A stretch of 64,000 nt of DNA from Psychroserpens luteolus (GTDB lineage Bacteria; Bacteroidota; Bacteroidia; Flavobacteriales; Flavobacteriaceae): NCBI RefSeq assembly GCF_021032705.1, contig NZ_JAHVXI010000001.1, positions 372,001 through 436,000 on the forward strand. Direction: 5' to 3'. The position numbers and the translations under genes are program-made. A model generated the notes under the pieces. It searched no databases, was not told the DNA's origin, and saw only the letters and a list, made by a program, of their open reading frames with translations. Below, in pieces: positions 41,435 to 50,370 of the stretch (position 1 is its first letter; each line of letters begins with the position of its first letter).

Positions 41435-43519
41435 TTATTTTTTTGGGTGTACCAATTTCATTTCATCAATTAAGCGTTTGGCTCCTGCATATTTATCGAC
41501 AATAAACAAGACATAGCGCAAATCGACCATAATATTTCGGCAAATTTCTGGATCGTAATAAATATCACTCATGGTGCCTTCCCAAACACGATCAAAGTTG
41601 AGTCCTACGAGGTTTCCTTCGGCATCAATTGCTGGGCTTCCAGAGTTTCCTCCTGTGGTATGGTTAGTTCCTAAGAAACAAATAGGAAGCTTTCCATTTT
41701 TATCAGCATATTGCCCATAATCTTTAGCGTCATATAAGTCTCTCAACTTTTGTGGGACATCAAATTCATAATCGCCTGGCACATATTTTTCGATCACACC
41801 ATCTAAATAGGTCACCGGATTGTAATACACCGCATCACGAGGTGCATAGCCATTTACTTTTCCGTAGGTCACACGAAGTGTACTATTAGCATCTGGGAAG
41901 TAACGTTCATCTGGCATTACTTTCATTAAGGCTGTTATGTATGTTGTTTGAAGCGCGTTAATCTGGGTATTGATACGCTGAAATTCTGGTTCTAGCGTTG
42001 TGAAAAACTCTTTAATCAATGGTTTAGCATATTGGTATGCCACATCGTTATTTAGTTTTTCAAGCACCTCTGCTGACGTTCCTTTTAGTAAATCTAGGGT
42101 GCGATCCATATTGGTAAATGCAGTTTTATTATAAATTGAAGCATCTATAGTCTTGGAGTATAGTGGCATCACTAACTCATAAACCCCTTTATCCACTTTA
42201 GCATTATAGTTTTTATGAATACGCTCCATACGACTTTTAAAGCTTGCAATAGCTTTCGAATTTTCGGGATTTTTAGCAAGAGCTTGTTCCATTTGGTAGG
42301 CTCTAAAGGTCATTTGCATAAGTTCGTTGGTGCGGAAAAATACTTCAAGAAAATTGTTGCGTTTTACATTTACCGGCTCAAATTCTTTATACAAACGATC
42401 GAACTCTGGTAATATAGTACCATATTTTGCTTCCATTCCCTTAGCTTTTAAAGCTTTTGTAAACTCGCGTTCAAACTTGCGTTTTATTGCAACAGCACCA
42501 CTTTTTTCAATACCTAGATTTTCTCCAATCCACTTTTTCCAGGCATTAGCAATTCGTGCTTGTTTTGACGCATACTGAATTCTAATTTGGTCATCAGCTT
42601 TCATGTTGGCATCAATAACTTTTAAAGCGGCCTCTCTAATCGCGATATTGGATGGATTTACCTTTTGTGTAATTTGCTCTACGGCTACAGCTGGAAGATA
42701 CTCGTTGGTACGACCTGGAAATCCGAAAACCATAGTAAAGTCGCCTTCTTCGATACCATCTAATGATACTGGTAAGAAATGTTTTGGCTTATAAGGCACA
42801 TTATCTTTACTGTATTTTGCAGGCCGATTGTTTTTATCGGCATAGATTCTAAACATCGAAAAATCTCCTGTATGTCTTGGCCAAACCCAGTTGTCTGTAT
42901 CACTGCCAAATTTTCCAATACTGCTTGGAGGCGCGCCTACTAAACGAATATCTTCAAAGCGTTCGGTCACAAATAAATAATATTGATTGCCTTTATAAAA
43001 CGGTCTAATTTTAAGACCTTGCCAATCCTCTTTTTGAGTGGCTTTTACAACTCCATTTCTATTAATATCAATTTTTGATTGTTTTTCTCTCGGACTCATA
43101 TCTTCAGTCACTCCAGCTAACATAGCCTCTGTAACGTCTTCAATTCGTACAATGAATTCGACGTAAAGTCCGTCATTAGGAATTTCTTCCTCTAAAGACA
43201 TTGCCCAAAAACCATCTTTTAAATAATCGTTTTCCAAAGATGAGTGTGATTGTATTTGACTAAAGCCACAATGATGATTGGTTAATAATAATCCTTTAGG
43301 AGAGATGACTTCACTTGTACAACCGCCATTAAAATGGCCAATAGCATCTTTAAGACTCGAGTTATTGACATCGTAAATATCTTGTGCTGTTAATTTACTA
43401 CCTAAACTTTGCATTTCGTCTTCGTTCATGCCATCTAACAATGAAGGAATCCACATACCGCCTTGTTGGGCAGTCATTTGAAACGCAATAAAAAAGAAGA
43501 TAATTTTTAGAAATCTCAT
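41435..43519 (-). CDS. S46 family dipeptidyl peptidase, DPP11-type specificity
   Basis: This 694-residue periplasmic serine peptidase removes dipeptides from oligopeptide N-termini. The signal peptide is MRFLKIIFFFIAFQMTAQ. The chymotrypsin-like catalytic parts are TNHHCG (His) and TGGNSGSPAID (Ser), with DTDNWVWPRHTGDF between them. The residue 18 positions after the catalytic Ser is Arg (GLNFDR). The equivalent residue is Arg673 in Porphyromonas DPP11, which prefers Asp/Glu at P1, and Gly in DPP7. The ATG at 43519 is chosen because 25 upstream codons precede the signal peptide. Confidence 0.92.
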   Translation of the reverse strand: MRFLKIIFFFIAFQMTAQQGGMWIPSLLDGMNEDEMQSLGSKLTAQDIYDVNNSSLKDAIGHFNGGCTSEVISPKGLLLTNHHCGFSQIQSHSSLENDYLKDGFWAMSLEEEIPNDGLYVEFIVRIEDVTEAMLAGVTEDMSPREKQSKIDINRNGVVKATQKEDWQGLKIRPFYKGNQYYLFVTERFEDIRLVGAPPSSIGKFGSDTDNWVWPRHTGDFSMFRIYADKNNRPAKYSKDNVPYKPKHFLPVSLDGIEEGDFTMVFGFPGRTNEYLPAVAVEQITQKVNPSNIAIREAALKVIDANMKADDQIRIQYASKQARIANAWKKWIGENLGIEKSGAVAIKRKFEREFTKALKAKGMEAKYGTILPEFDRLYKEFEPVNVKRNNFLEVFFRTNELMQMTFRAYQMEQALAKNPENSKAIASFKSRMERIHKNYNAKVDKGVYELVMPLYSKTIDASIYNKTAFTNMDRTLDLLKGTSAEVLEKLNNDVAYQYAKPLIKEFFTTLEPEFQRINTQINALQTTYITALMKVMPDERYFPDANSTLRVTYGKVNGYAPRDAVYYNPVTYLDGVIEKYVPGDYEFDVPQKLRDLYDAKDYGQYADKNGKLPICFLGTNHTTGGNSGSPAIDAEGNLVGLNFDRVWEGTMSDIYYDPEICRNIMVDLRYVLFIVDKYAGAKRLIDEMKLVHPKK

Positions 43520-43577
43520 GGTAACTGATTTTAAATTTTGAATACACGTAAAGATAAAAAAGTTACTGAAAGTAAAC

Positions 43578-44357
43578 TTAATTAGTTGGTACATTCAAAC
43601 GCTCATTTAAAATCCAGCTTTCAATAAGTTTTTTGTTCGTTGATATTTCAGCAAACACATAGATATTAGAAGAAAAACAAGGTGACGTTTCGGCATCTTC
43701 TATCATTACTTTATCATCGACATAACTCGAATGCAGAAAGTAAAGTTCTTTGTCTTTTGATACTACATAACCCACGTGATTATCAAGTCCAACGAAATAA
43801 ATCCCGTCACTATACACGGCGTTGATCTTATGTTTTAAGGTTTCAAAAGACACGTTCGAAAAGATCTTGAGTTCAGATTTGGGTTGCAGTAGCTGAGCTT
43901 CAATAAGTCCAGCCTGTTGTGCCATTTTATAACGATTTAAATTAAATCCTAAATGTTTTAGAGTTGTCGACACAAAATAGCCACAAGCAATCTCACCATC
44001 ATTAGGTGTATTTGTATGGCCATTGAAATCCCATTCGGTCCCATACCAATGTGGTACAATCTCATTTAAAAGCTTAATATATAAATAGGTCGTGGCAGAA
44101 TCTATAGCTTTTTCTCTATTGGTTTGGTATACATTCTTAAAATAAGCTCTATCCGTTTTAAGTCTGTTTACTATACTACTGTAATTCCCTTTTGGTTTGA
44201 AATTAATTTGAAGTTTTATCGAATCTAATGATGGTATTTTATCTTCAACCGTAAATGAAATCTCGGGTGTTTGATTCGTTGAGTTTACAACAACTTTCTC
44301 TTCTTTGGAGTTACAAGAGACTATTAGAATAATTAGTAATACTAGTAATGGTTTGAT
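43578..44357 (-). CDS. Lipoprotein with a cysteine-peptidase-like domain; apparent ATC start codon
   Basis: The open frame runs from a stop at 44369 to 43578 and encodes a complete lipoprotein of 259 residues only if translation starts at ATC (44357): xKPLLVLLIILIVSC, with Cys15 as lipidation site. The first ATG, GTG or TTG in frame is the GTG at 43973, which lies in the middle of the domain. The domain has ACGYFVSTTLKHLGF, VGLDNHVGYVV and FLHSSYVDD, which resembles the Cys and His layout of NlpC/P60-type peptidases. Either the gene uses a rare start, or ATG was mutated to ATC and the gene is silenced. Confidence 0.7.
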   Translation of the reverse strand: MKPLLVLLIILIVSCNSKEEKVVVNSTNQTPEISFTVEDKIPSLDSIKLQINFKPKGNYSSIVNRLKTDRAYFKNVYQTNREKAIDSATTYLYIKLLNEIVPHWYGTEWDFNGHTNTPNDGEIACGYFVSTTLKHLGFNLNRYKMAQQAGLIEAQLLQPKSELKIFSNVSFETLKHKINAVYSDGIYFVGLDNHVGYVVSKDKELYFLHSSYVDDKVMIEDAETSPCFSSNIYVFAEISTNKKLIESWILNERLNVPTN

Positions 44358-44428
44358 AGTTAGAGATAATGGTTACTGGTTATACAACTCTCTTTTCTTT
44401 TAATTATTATCATTAGTATATTTACAAG

Positions 44429-45571
44429 ATGCAATTAGATCCAAAACTTACCAACGTAGAAACCTCGATCTTTTCAGTGATGAGCGCATTAGCTAATAAG
44501 CACAATGCAATTAATTTATCTCAAGGGTTTCCTAATTTTAAAAGTGATCAAAAGCTTATTGATAGTGTTTCAAAGGCTATGAACTCTGGTTATAATCAAT
44601 ATGCACCAATGCCTGGGAATTTTGAATTACGCCAAGCCATATCAAAAAAAATAGAATTACTATACAACACGCACTATCATCCAGAAAATGAAATCACCAT
44701 AACAGCAGGCGCTACTCAGGCTATTTTCACTATTATTTCAACCTTTATAAAACCAGAAGACGAAGTCATTATCTTTAAGCCTGCCTATGATTGTTATGAA
44801 CCAACAATAGACCTCAATGGAGGAAAAACAATTGCTATAGCTCTTGAAACTCCAAATTATCAAATAGATTGGGATAAGGTAGCACAACGTATTAACAAGA
44901 AAACAAAGCTCATCATTATAAATACACCACACAATCCAAGTGGTACTGTTATGAGTAAAGCAGATATGCTTAAACTTCAAGAACTTACTAATGGTACTAA
45001 TATTATTGTTCTAAGTGATGAAGTCTATGAGCATATAATTTTTGATAAAGTGCAACACCAAAGTGTGTGTTTATTTTCAGAATTAAAAAAACGAAGTTTT
45101 ATTACGGCTTCTTTCGGAAAAACATTTCATAATACTGGATGGAAAGTAGGCTCCTGCTGTGCACCAAAAGACTTAATGGATGCTTTTAGAACCGTTCATC
45201 AATTTAATGTGTTTTCGGTTCATCATCCCACTCAAAAAGCATTGGCCGATTACTTGAAAGAACCTCAGCATTATTTAGATTTATCTCATTTTTATCAAGA
45301 AAAACGCGATACGTTTCTCAATCTTATTAAGGACTCTAGATTTAAATTCACACCATCAAAAGGCACTTATTTTCAAGTGTTGGATTATTCTGAAATTACT
45401 TCGGAAAGCGATATTGATTTTGCCAAACGTCTTACTATTGAAAAAGGTATTGCTTCTATTCCGCTTTCAGTATTTAATGACGATAGACGTGATGATAAGG
45501 TACTTCGTTTTTGTTTTGCAAAAACCGATGAAACTCTAGAAGCTGCAGCGAAAATCCTAAATACAATTTAA
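44429..45571 (+). CDS. Methionine/glutamine aminotransferase (class I PLP enzyme)
   Basis: This 380-residue fold-type I aminotransferase of the YbdL/kynurenine aminotransferase group has the PLP lysine Lys231 in SFGKTFHNTGWKVG, Asn168 in NTPHNPSGTV, and Asp197 with Tyr200 in LSDEVYEH. The substrate Arg lies near the end in VLRFCFAKT. The family prefers methionine and aromatic or glutamine amino donors, for example in the last step of methionine salvage. An omega-amidase gene lies 0.7 kb downstream on the same strand, which supports a glutamine transaminase and omega-amidase pathway. Confidence 0.92.
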   Translation: MQLDPKLTNVETSIFSVMSALANKHNAINLSQGFPNFKSDQKLIDSVSKAMNSGYNQYAPMPGNFELRQAISKKIELLYNTHYHPENEITITAGATQAIFTIISTFIKPEDEVIIFKPAYDCYEPTIDLNGGKTIAIALETPNYQIDWDKVAQRINKKTKLIIINTPHNPSGTVMSKADMLKLQELTNGTNIIVLSDEVYEHIIFDKVQHQSVCLFSELKKRSFITASFGKTFHNTGWKVGSCCAPKDLMDAFRTVHQFNVFSVHHPTQKALADYLKEPQHYLDLSHFYQEKRDTFLNLIKDSRFKFTPSKGTYFQVLDYSEITSESDIDFAKRLTIEKGIASIPLSVFNDDRRDDKVLRFCFAKTDETLEAAAKILNTI

Positions 45572-45632
45572 CTTAAAGTGACTTTTTGAATATTTTTGTT
45601 TCTAATTATTAGAAGACACTAAACTACAGATT

Positions 45633-46142
45633 ATGAAATATATAATTACCCTTCTCTTTTTATGCTTTGCATTTACTATGAATGCACAAGAAGTTATTAA
45701 AGATGGTAAAACCTATGAGGTTAAAAAAGAAAAAATATACTTAAACGGCAAAGAAATTACTGAAACATTAAGTGCTGAAGAAAGGGCTAATATTTTTAAG
45801 CAGGCTGCTACGGTTTCAGAAAAAATGAAGCTAAAAGAAGCTGCAGAAAAACAAGAGAAGAAAAAGCAAAAAGAGGCAAAAAAGCTCGAAAAAGACAAGA
45901 AAAAAGCCGAAAAAGCACAAAAAAAGGCAGAAAAAGAGCAAAAACGTGCTGAAAAGGCATTGAAGAAAAAACAAAGAGCTCAAGATAAATTTGAAAAAGC
46001 CAATAAAAAACTAAGTGCTGCTCAAAAAAAATATGATAAGCTAAAACGCAAAGGCAAACTATCTCCTCAAGATGAAGTTAAATGGTTAAAAAAGCTTGAA
46101 GGATTAAGGGAAGATATTGATAAAGCCAAAAAGAAATTATAA
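45633..46142 (+). CDS. Secreted Lys/Glu/Ala-rich coiled-coil protein
   Basis: This 169-residue protein has a signal peptide (residues 1-18, ending MNAQ). A short N-terminal region follows (EVIKDGKTYEVKKEKIYLNGKEIT), then a charged helix of about 120 residues with heptad spacing, made almost only of Lys, Glu, Ala and Gln (residues 50-169). No known domain is present. It is strongly basic. It may act as a periplasmic spacer or bind polyanions. It lies between the aminotransferase and omega-amidase genes, with about 60 and 95 bases on each side, so it may be co-expressed with them. Confidence 0.65.
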   Translation: MKYIITLLFLCFAFTMNAQEVIKDGKTYEVKKEKIYLNGKEITETLSAEERANIFKQAATVSEKMKLKEAAEKQEKKKQKEAKKLEKDKKKAEKAQKKAEKEQKRAEKALKKKQRAQDKFEKANKKLSAAQKKYDKLKRKGKLSPQDEVKWLKKLEGLREDIDKAKKKL

Positions 46143-46237
46143 CCATCACATATATTGTTGACTATAAATCTATTTTGTTTGGTGATTTACCTTTCAAAAT
46201 AGATTTTTTTTATGCTTAAAATTTGTAATTTTAAGTC

Positions 46238-47017
46238 ATGCAAAATCAGTTAAACGTTGCTTTAATCCAATCGTCTTTAGTTTGGGAGAACCCAGTTCAA
46301 AACCGAATCAACCTTAGAGACAAAATCGAAACAATTTCTGAGCCTTTAGATTTAATCGTATTACCAGAGATGTTTACCACAGGATTTACCATGAATCCAA
46401 AAGATGTCGCTGAATCTATAGATGGAGTTACAGTTAAATGGATGACAAATATTGCCAAAGAAAAGCATTCGGCAATTGTTGGTAGTTGTATTATAAAAGA
46501 AAATGAAAAATTTTATAACCGGTTGCTATTTGTCGAACCTAATGGTAAAATTAATAGCTATGATAAACGGCATACATTCACACTTGCAGGTGAAGACAAA
46601 GTTTATGAATCGGGTAAAGACAGGTTAGTTGTAGACTATAAAGGATGGAAAATTTGTCCGTTGGTTTGTTATGATTTACGTTTCCCTGTCTTTGCAAGAA
46701 ATACAGATGATTACGATGTCATACTCTATGTTGCCAATTGGCCAAAAGTTCGAATTTCAGCATGGGATACATTACTTAAAGCTCGTGCTATAGAAAATAT
46801 GAGTTATTGTATTGGCGTTAATCGTGTGGGTCTAGATAGTAATAGTTATGAGTATTCTGGTCACTCAGCTGCTTATGATGTGCTTGGTGAACGAATAGAC
46901 AATATTCCAATTGGCAAAGAAGCTATAGCAATCGTTACGCTTGACAAAATGCATATTTCCAAATACAGGACGAAGCTTGGTTTTTTAAACGATAGAGATA
47001 CCTTTACTCTAAAATAA
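46238..47017 (+). CDS. Nitrilase-superfamily omega-amidase (YafV type)
   Basis: This 259-residue carbon-nitrogen hydrolase has the catalytic triad Glu44 (LPEMFTTGF), Lys110 (YDKRHTF) and Cys144 (LVCYDLRFP). DVILYVANWP and the closing LGFLNDRDTF are typical of YafV, which hydrolyses alpha-ketoglutaramate and alpha-ketosuccinamate, the products of glutamine or asparagine transamination. The gene pairs with the aminotransferase at 44429. Its 3' end overlaps the convergent Ig-like lipoprotein gene by 14 bases, so there is no terminator between them. Confidence 0.93.
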   Translation: MQNQLNVALIQSSLVWENPVQNRINLRDKIETISEPLDLIVLPEMFTTGFTMNPKDVAESIDGVTVKWMTNIAKEKHSAIVGSCIIKENEKFYNRLLFVEPNGKINSYDKRHTFTLAGEDKVYESGKDRLVVDYKGWKICPLVCYDLRFPVFARNTDDYDVILYVANWPKVRISAWDTLLKARAIENMSYCIGVNRVGLDSNSYEYSGHSAAYDVLGERIDNIPIGKEAIAIVTLDKMHISKYRTKLGFLNDRDTFTLK

Positions 47018-48608
47018 TTTCGATAACTGGATCCCAATTGGCTCTAGCATCTACGAGATCTGGATAGTGAGCAACCCGTTCTGGTTGTAGTTGCTTTAAG
47101 AAGTTACCAGAATCCCATTTTTTATTTCCGTTGGCATCAAAAATCACTCTAATGTAATATTTCCCTGGATTGAGATTTCTAAAATCAAACAATTGTTCTT
47201 GAGCAGCAAACTGTTCATACTTAACTTCTCCTCTTTCAGTCATGAGCTGAACAATCATAGGATACTCAGCATTTCTTAGTGTGATCCTAATATTAGAATA
47301 ATCAGAAAACGTTTTGGTTTTAACCGTATAATTAAGCGTATCGTTTACATTTCCGAAGAAATCTTCCAAAGCATTGGGAAGCATTCTAATTTTATAGGTG
47401 TTAGACTCTTCTTTATCAAACTGAAAACTATAAACATTGTCATAGTTACTATATGAGGTTTTAAAAGGAATATTAAGGGAATCCTTATCTAGAATAGTGA
47501 TCTGATTTTCATTAATAGTTTCAAATGGAATATTAGCCGAAATACTAAAATCATCATTAAAATTTATGGTTCCAGCTATTGTTGCCTTAACGGTTAATGA
47601 GTCTTTGGCAATATCGCGAAACCTATGCGTTAACGTATCGATATATGTCTTATTCTTTACAACAAATAATGCCGAATCCAACTCAATTTTTGGCTTGTAC
47701 CAATAATACAAAGTATCTGTTTTTTCGTCTTTAGTTATTCGAGTTTTATAATCTGCTGGTTGATTACCAAGCATTTCAATATCCATCGTTCTATAGTCGC
47801 CTTCATAACCAAACGCAATTTTTTGACCTGCAACTTGCTTAGGTCGTTTGGCCTCAAAATTTAATTCTTCCTTAAACAATTTGATGGTATATTCTTCTTC
47901 TGTTGGTGCAGTAATAAAGCCTTCGTAAAATCCTATTTTGTCCTTGTCTTGCTGAAATGTAAAGTTTCCATTTTCATCTTTAAGAGCCACTAGTTTATAG
48001 TTTCCCGGTTTTATATTGTCGATACTGAAATTTGTTATACTGTCTAAAGTATTGGTGATATATTTTGGTTTTTGTTTGTAAACAGTAGAGTCTGTATAGG
48101 TCGAATCTTGCTCGTACAACATCACAGAAATATAAGTATCAGGTTTTCTGTTTTCGGCATCTAAAATTTTTCCTTTCACCGAAAGTGAATCGATGTAATC
48201 ACCAGTAGAAAATACATACTTATAATAATCGTAAGGATTTTCTTCATTATTATCGACAATACTTTGTCCGAAATTAAAAGCATAAGTCGTATTATCATCT
48301 AAGGTGTCATTGATGATGATTTTAATCGATTTACTAGCAGTACCAAGAGGTGTCACAGTAGGTTCTATATCCATTGGAGGTGAAATGATAAGCTGCTTTT
48401 GAAGGTTTTTAATCTTAACATACTCATCAAAATAGATTCTAATCTCTTTTCCTTTAAAATTTGTCGTAAAATTCTCAGGAGTAGATTTTATAATTACAGG
48501 TGCTTCCACATCTTTTGGTCCACCAGAAGGATTTCCTCTATTAGCGCAACTCGCCAAGGTGATTATTATGGCAACTAGGACTAAACCTTGTAAAACAGTT
48601 TTATGCAT
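47004..48608 (-). CDS. Ig-like domain lipoprotein, 534 residues
   Basis: The ATG at 48608 starts a lipoprotein signal (MHKTVLQGLVLVAIIITLASC, Cys21). The N-terminal Ig-like (Big_5) domain is seen in PSGGPKDVEAPVIIKSTPEN and KGKEIRIYFDEYVKIKNLQ, a motif common to many Bacteroidota surface lipoproteins. The C-terminus has a SpaA/carboxypeptidase-like beta domain, LNPGKYYIRVIFDANGNKKWDSGNF. It is predicted to face the periplasm or the cell surface. The gene follows comF on the same strand with a 64-base gap. The function is unknown. Confidence 0.85.
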   Translation of the reverse strand: MHKTVLQGLVLVAIIITLASCANRGNPSGGPKDVEAPVIIKSTPENFTTNFKGKEIRIYFDEYVKIKNLQKQLIISPPMDIEPTVTPLGTASKSIKIIINDTLDDNTTYAFNFGQSIVDNNEENPYDYYKYVFSTGDYIDSLSVKGKILDAENRKPDTYISVMLYEQDSTYTDSTVYKQKPKYITNTLDSITNFSIDNIKPGNYKLVALKDENGNFTFQQDKDKIGFYEGFITAPTEEEYTIKLFKEELNFEAKRPKQVAGQKIAFGYEGDYRTMDIEMLGNQPADYKTRITKDEKTDTLYYWYKPKIELDSALFVVKNKTYIDTLTHRFRDIAKDSLTVKATIAGTINFNDDFSISANIPFETINENQITILDKDSLNIPFKTSYSNYDNVYSFQFDKEESNTYKIRMLPNALEDFFGNVNDTLNYTVKTKTFSDYSNIRITLRNAEYPMIVQLMTERGEVKYEQFAAQEQLFDFRNLNPGKYYIRVIFDANGNKKWDSGNFLKQLQPERVAHYPDLVDARANWDPVIEIILE

Positions 48609-48672
48609 TCTCACTTCAAATTTCAGCAAATTAACGATAAACCTCTTTATCCTCAAAACAATTAACTTCGTT

Positions 48673-49353
48673 TTAATCTGTAATAGCCATCGTGGCTAAA
48701 CTTAAGGTAACACCCTCAATTTTCAATAATTGATTAGCACAATCTTCTATAGTTGCTCCAGTAGTAATGATATCATCAACTAAAAGAATATGTTTATTTT
48801 TTAATGTCATTCCGTTTTGAATTTCAAAATTACTATGTGCACTAGACTGTCGTTTTAAACGATCTTTAAACACTTGCGTTTTTGTATTTGTTGTTTTCAC
48901 TAACATAGTAGTGTTATATTCTGCATGTAATGACTTAGCAATTGCCTTTGCAAATTTATCAACTTGATTATAACCTCTTGATTTTAGTTTTGCCCTGTGT
49001 AATGGCACAGGGATCACAACATCAATATCTTGATAAGAGCTCATTGGTTTCAATAGTTCACCTAGCCATTCTCCTAGAAACTCACCAATTTGTTCTTGGC
49101 CTCTATACTTTAAGTTATGTAGCATTTGCTGAACGATTCCTTTCTTTGAAAAGTGTAGTAAAGCGGTTGCTTGTTGTAGTTTTACTCTTCCATAAAGTAT
49201 TTTATGAACAGCATTATTAGGATCATCGTGAAAATTTGTTAGTGGTAATTGATGTCGGCAAGTCGTACATATTTGTAGTTCATTGTCTGACAAATGATTA
49301 CTACAAGCGCTACAAATTTGCGGAAAAAATAAGTTTAACAAGTTTTTTATCAT
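48673..49353 (-). CDS. ComF family phosphoribosyltransferase-like protein
   Basis: This 226-residue protein has a zinc-finger start (CSACSNHL, CTTCRHQLP) and a phosphoribosyltransferase domain with DVVIPVPLHRAKLKSRGYNQ and the PRPP loop LLVDDIITTGAT near residue 186. ComF homologues take part in DNA uptake during natural transformation or in DNA repair. In Bacteroidota the role is not settled. The gene is transcribed together with the Ig-like lipoprotein, at least by orientation. It is divergent from the coiled-coil protein at 49423. Confidence 0.92.
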   Translation of the reverse strand: MIKNLLNLFFPQICSACSNHLSDNELQICTTCRHQLPLTNFHDDPNNAVHKILYGRVKLQQATALLHFSKKGIVQQMLHNLKYRGQEQIGEFLGEWLGELLKPMSSYQDIDVVIPVPLHRAKLKSRGYNQVDKFAKAIAKSLHAEYNTTMLVKTTNTKTQVFKDRLKRQSSAHSNFEIQNGMTLKNKHILLVDDIITTGATIEDCANQLLKIEGVTLSLATMAITD

Positions 49354-49422
49354 TTCAACGATTAAAATCAGTTATCGGTTACATATTAATTAGTTTCGCA
49401 AGATAAAATAACGATATTAATA

Positions 49423-50307
49423 ATGATAGTTAACCCTCAATCATTTAACTACAGATTAATTATTGGTTCTTTAATAGTTGCGGTTGCAGTTTTAACAGTT
49501 TATAGTTTTACAAGTTACCAATCCATTGTATCGCATCAGCAATTTTTAGAACAGGAAAAGAAGCTAGTTGAAAGTGAGCTCTCCCAAATGATCACGCGCT
49601 ATGATGATGTTTCAATTTCAAATGATCTGATTTCTTCCCAGTTGGAAGATGCTAAAAAACGTACCCGAATAACTTTGGACTCACTTAGAATGCTTCGTAG
49701 TGACCTTTCGGTATTGTCTAAATTTAAGCGTCAATTATCCAACTTAAAGGCTAGAAACAAAATATTATTCAAAACAGTCGATTCTTTAGACGAGGTCAAT
49801 AAAAATCTAGAAAAGCAAAAACTCCTAGCATACAACGAATTAAGAAAACAAAAACGTGAAAACTCTACACTTTTAAAAGAAAATGAAGACCTTGAAAAGA
49901 GTATTGAAATTGGAGCTAAACTTACAGCTAATTCATTTCGTGCCAAAGGTTTTGAGAAATTCTTTGGTGCTAAACGCTCAAGTAATAAAGCAAAACGTGT
50001 TCAAAGTATCGAAGTGTGTTTTACACTTGCCGAAAACTCATTAACAGAAGCGGGAGAAAAAGAACTGTACATTCAAATATTAAATCCGAGAAATAATGTT
50101 GTAGCAGATAAAGGTGCTATTCACTTTGGTAATTCGTCTTTAATTTATAGCGCAAGAAAAGTGGTCAACTATGATAACAAAGTTATCGAAGTTTGTATTG
50201 ATGTTGATGCAGATATTGATGAACAGCCTCTAGTAAGTGGCGTGTATTATGTCTCCATATTTCACGAAGACCGAAAGCTTGGAAGTACAGAAGTAAAATT
50301 AAAATAA
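49423..50307 (+). CDS. Membrane-anchored coiled-coil protein, unknown function
   Basis: This 294-residue protein has one N-terminal membrane helix (residues 12-29), a long coiled coil (about residues 35-170, with LEDAKKRTRITLDSLRMLRSD and KDLE-like heptads), a basic hinge (FFGAKRSSNKAKR) and a C-terminal beta domain of about 100 residues (VQSIEVCFTLAENSLTEAGEKELYIQILNP to GSTEVKLK). The coiled coil probably lies in the periplasm. Some databases label such sequences as chromosome-partitioning proteins because of the coiled coil; there is no ATPase motif to support that. Confidence 0.7.
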   Translation: MIVNPQSFNYRLIIGSLIVAVAVLTVYSFTSYQSIVSHQQFLEQEKKLVESELSQMITRYDDVSISNDLISSQLEDAKKRTRITLDSLRMLRSDLSVLSKFKRQLSNLKARNKILFKTVDSLDEVNKNLEKQKLLAYNELRKQKRENSTLLKENEDLEKSIEIGAKLTANSFRAKGFEKFFGAKRSSNKAKRVQSIEVCFTLAENSLTEAGEKELYIQILNPRNNVVADKGAIHFGNSSLIYSARKVVNYDNKVIEVCIDVDADIDEQPLVSGVYYVSIFHEDRKLGSTEVKLK

Positions 50308-50327
50308 CCAACACTATATAATTTCTT

Positions 50328-50359
50328 AAAAACCGTTCCGTTAATTGGAGCGGTTTTTT
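50328..50359 (+). terminator. Terminator directly before glyS
   Basis: AAAAACCGTTCC and GGAGCGGTTTTT pair with one mismatch around a 7-base loop and run into T. Its last base is the first base of the glyS -7 box, so the end of one unit and the start of the next share DNA. Confidence 0.75.
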
Positions 50360-50366
50360 ATTTTTG
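50359..50366 (+). promoter_or_regulatory. -7 box placed for a leaderless mRNA (glyS)
   Basis: TATTTTTG ends four bases before the glyS ATG at 50371. Transcription would begin at or next to the start codon. The -33 region falls within the terminator stem of the preceding gene. Confidence 0.5.
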
Positions 50367-50370
50367 CACC

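Noticed and set aside
43578-43973. A 131-residue protein starting at GTG 43973
   Set aside because: The frame is open for 128 more codons upstream and these encode a lipoprotein signal and the first half of the domain, so this is an internal codon.
45713-45898. Antisense open frame within the Lys-rich coiled-coil gene
   Set aside because: It is the Phe/Ser-rich mirror of Lys/Glu codons on the other strand and has no start context or family.
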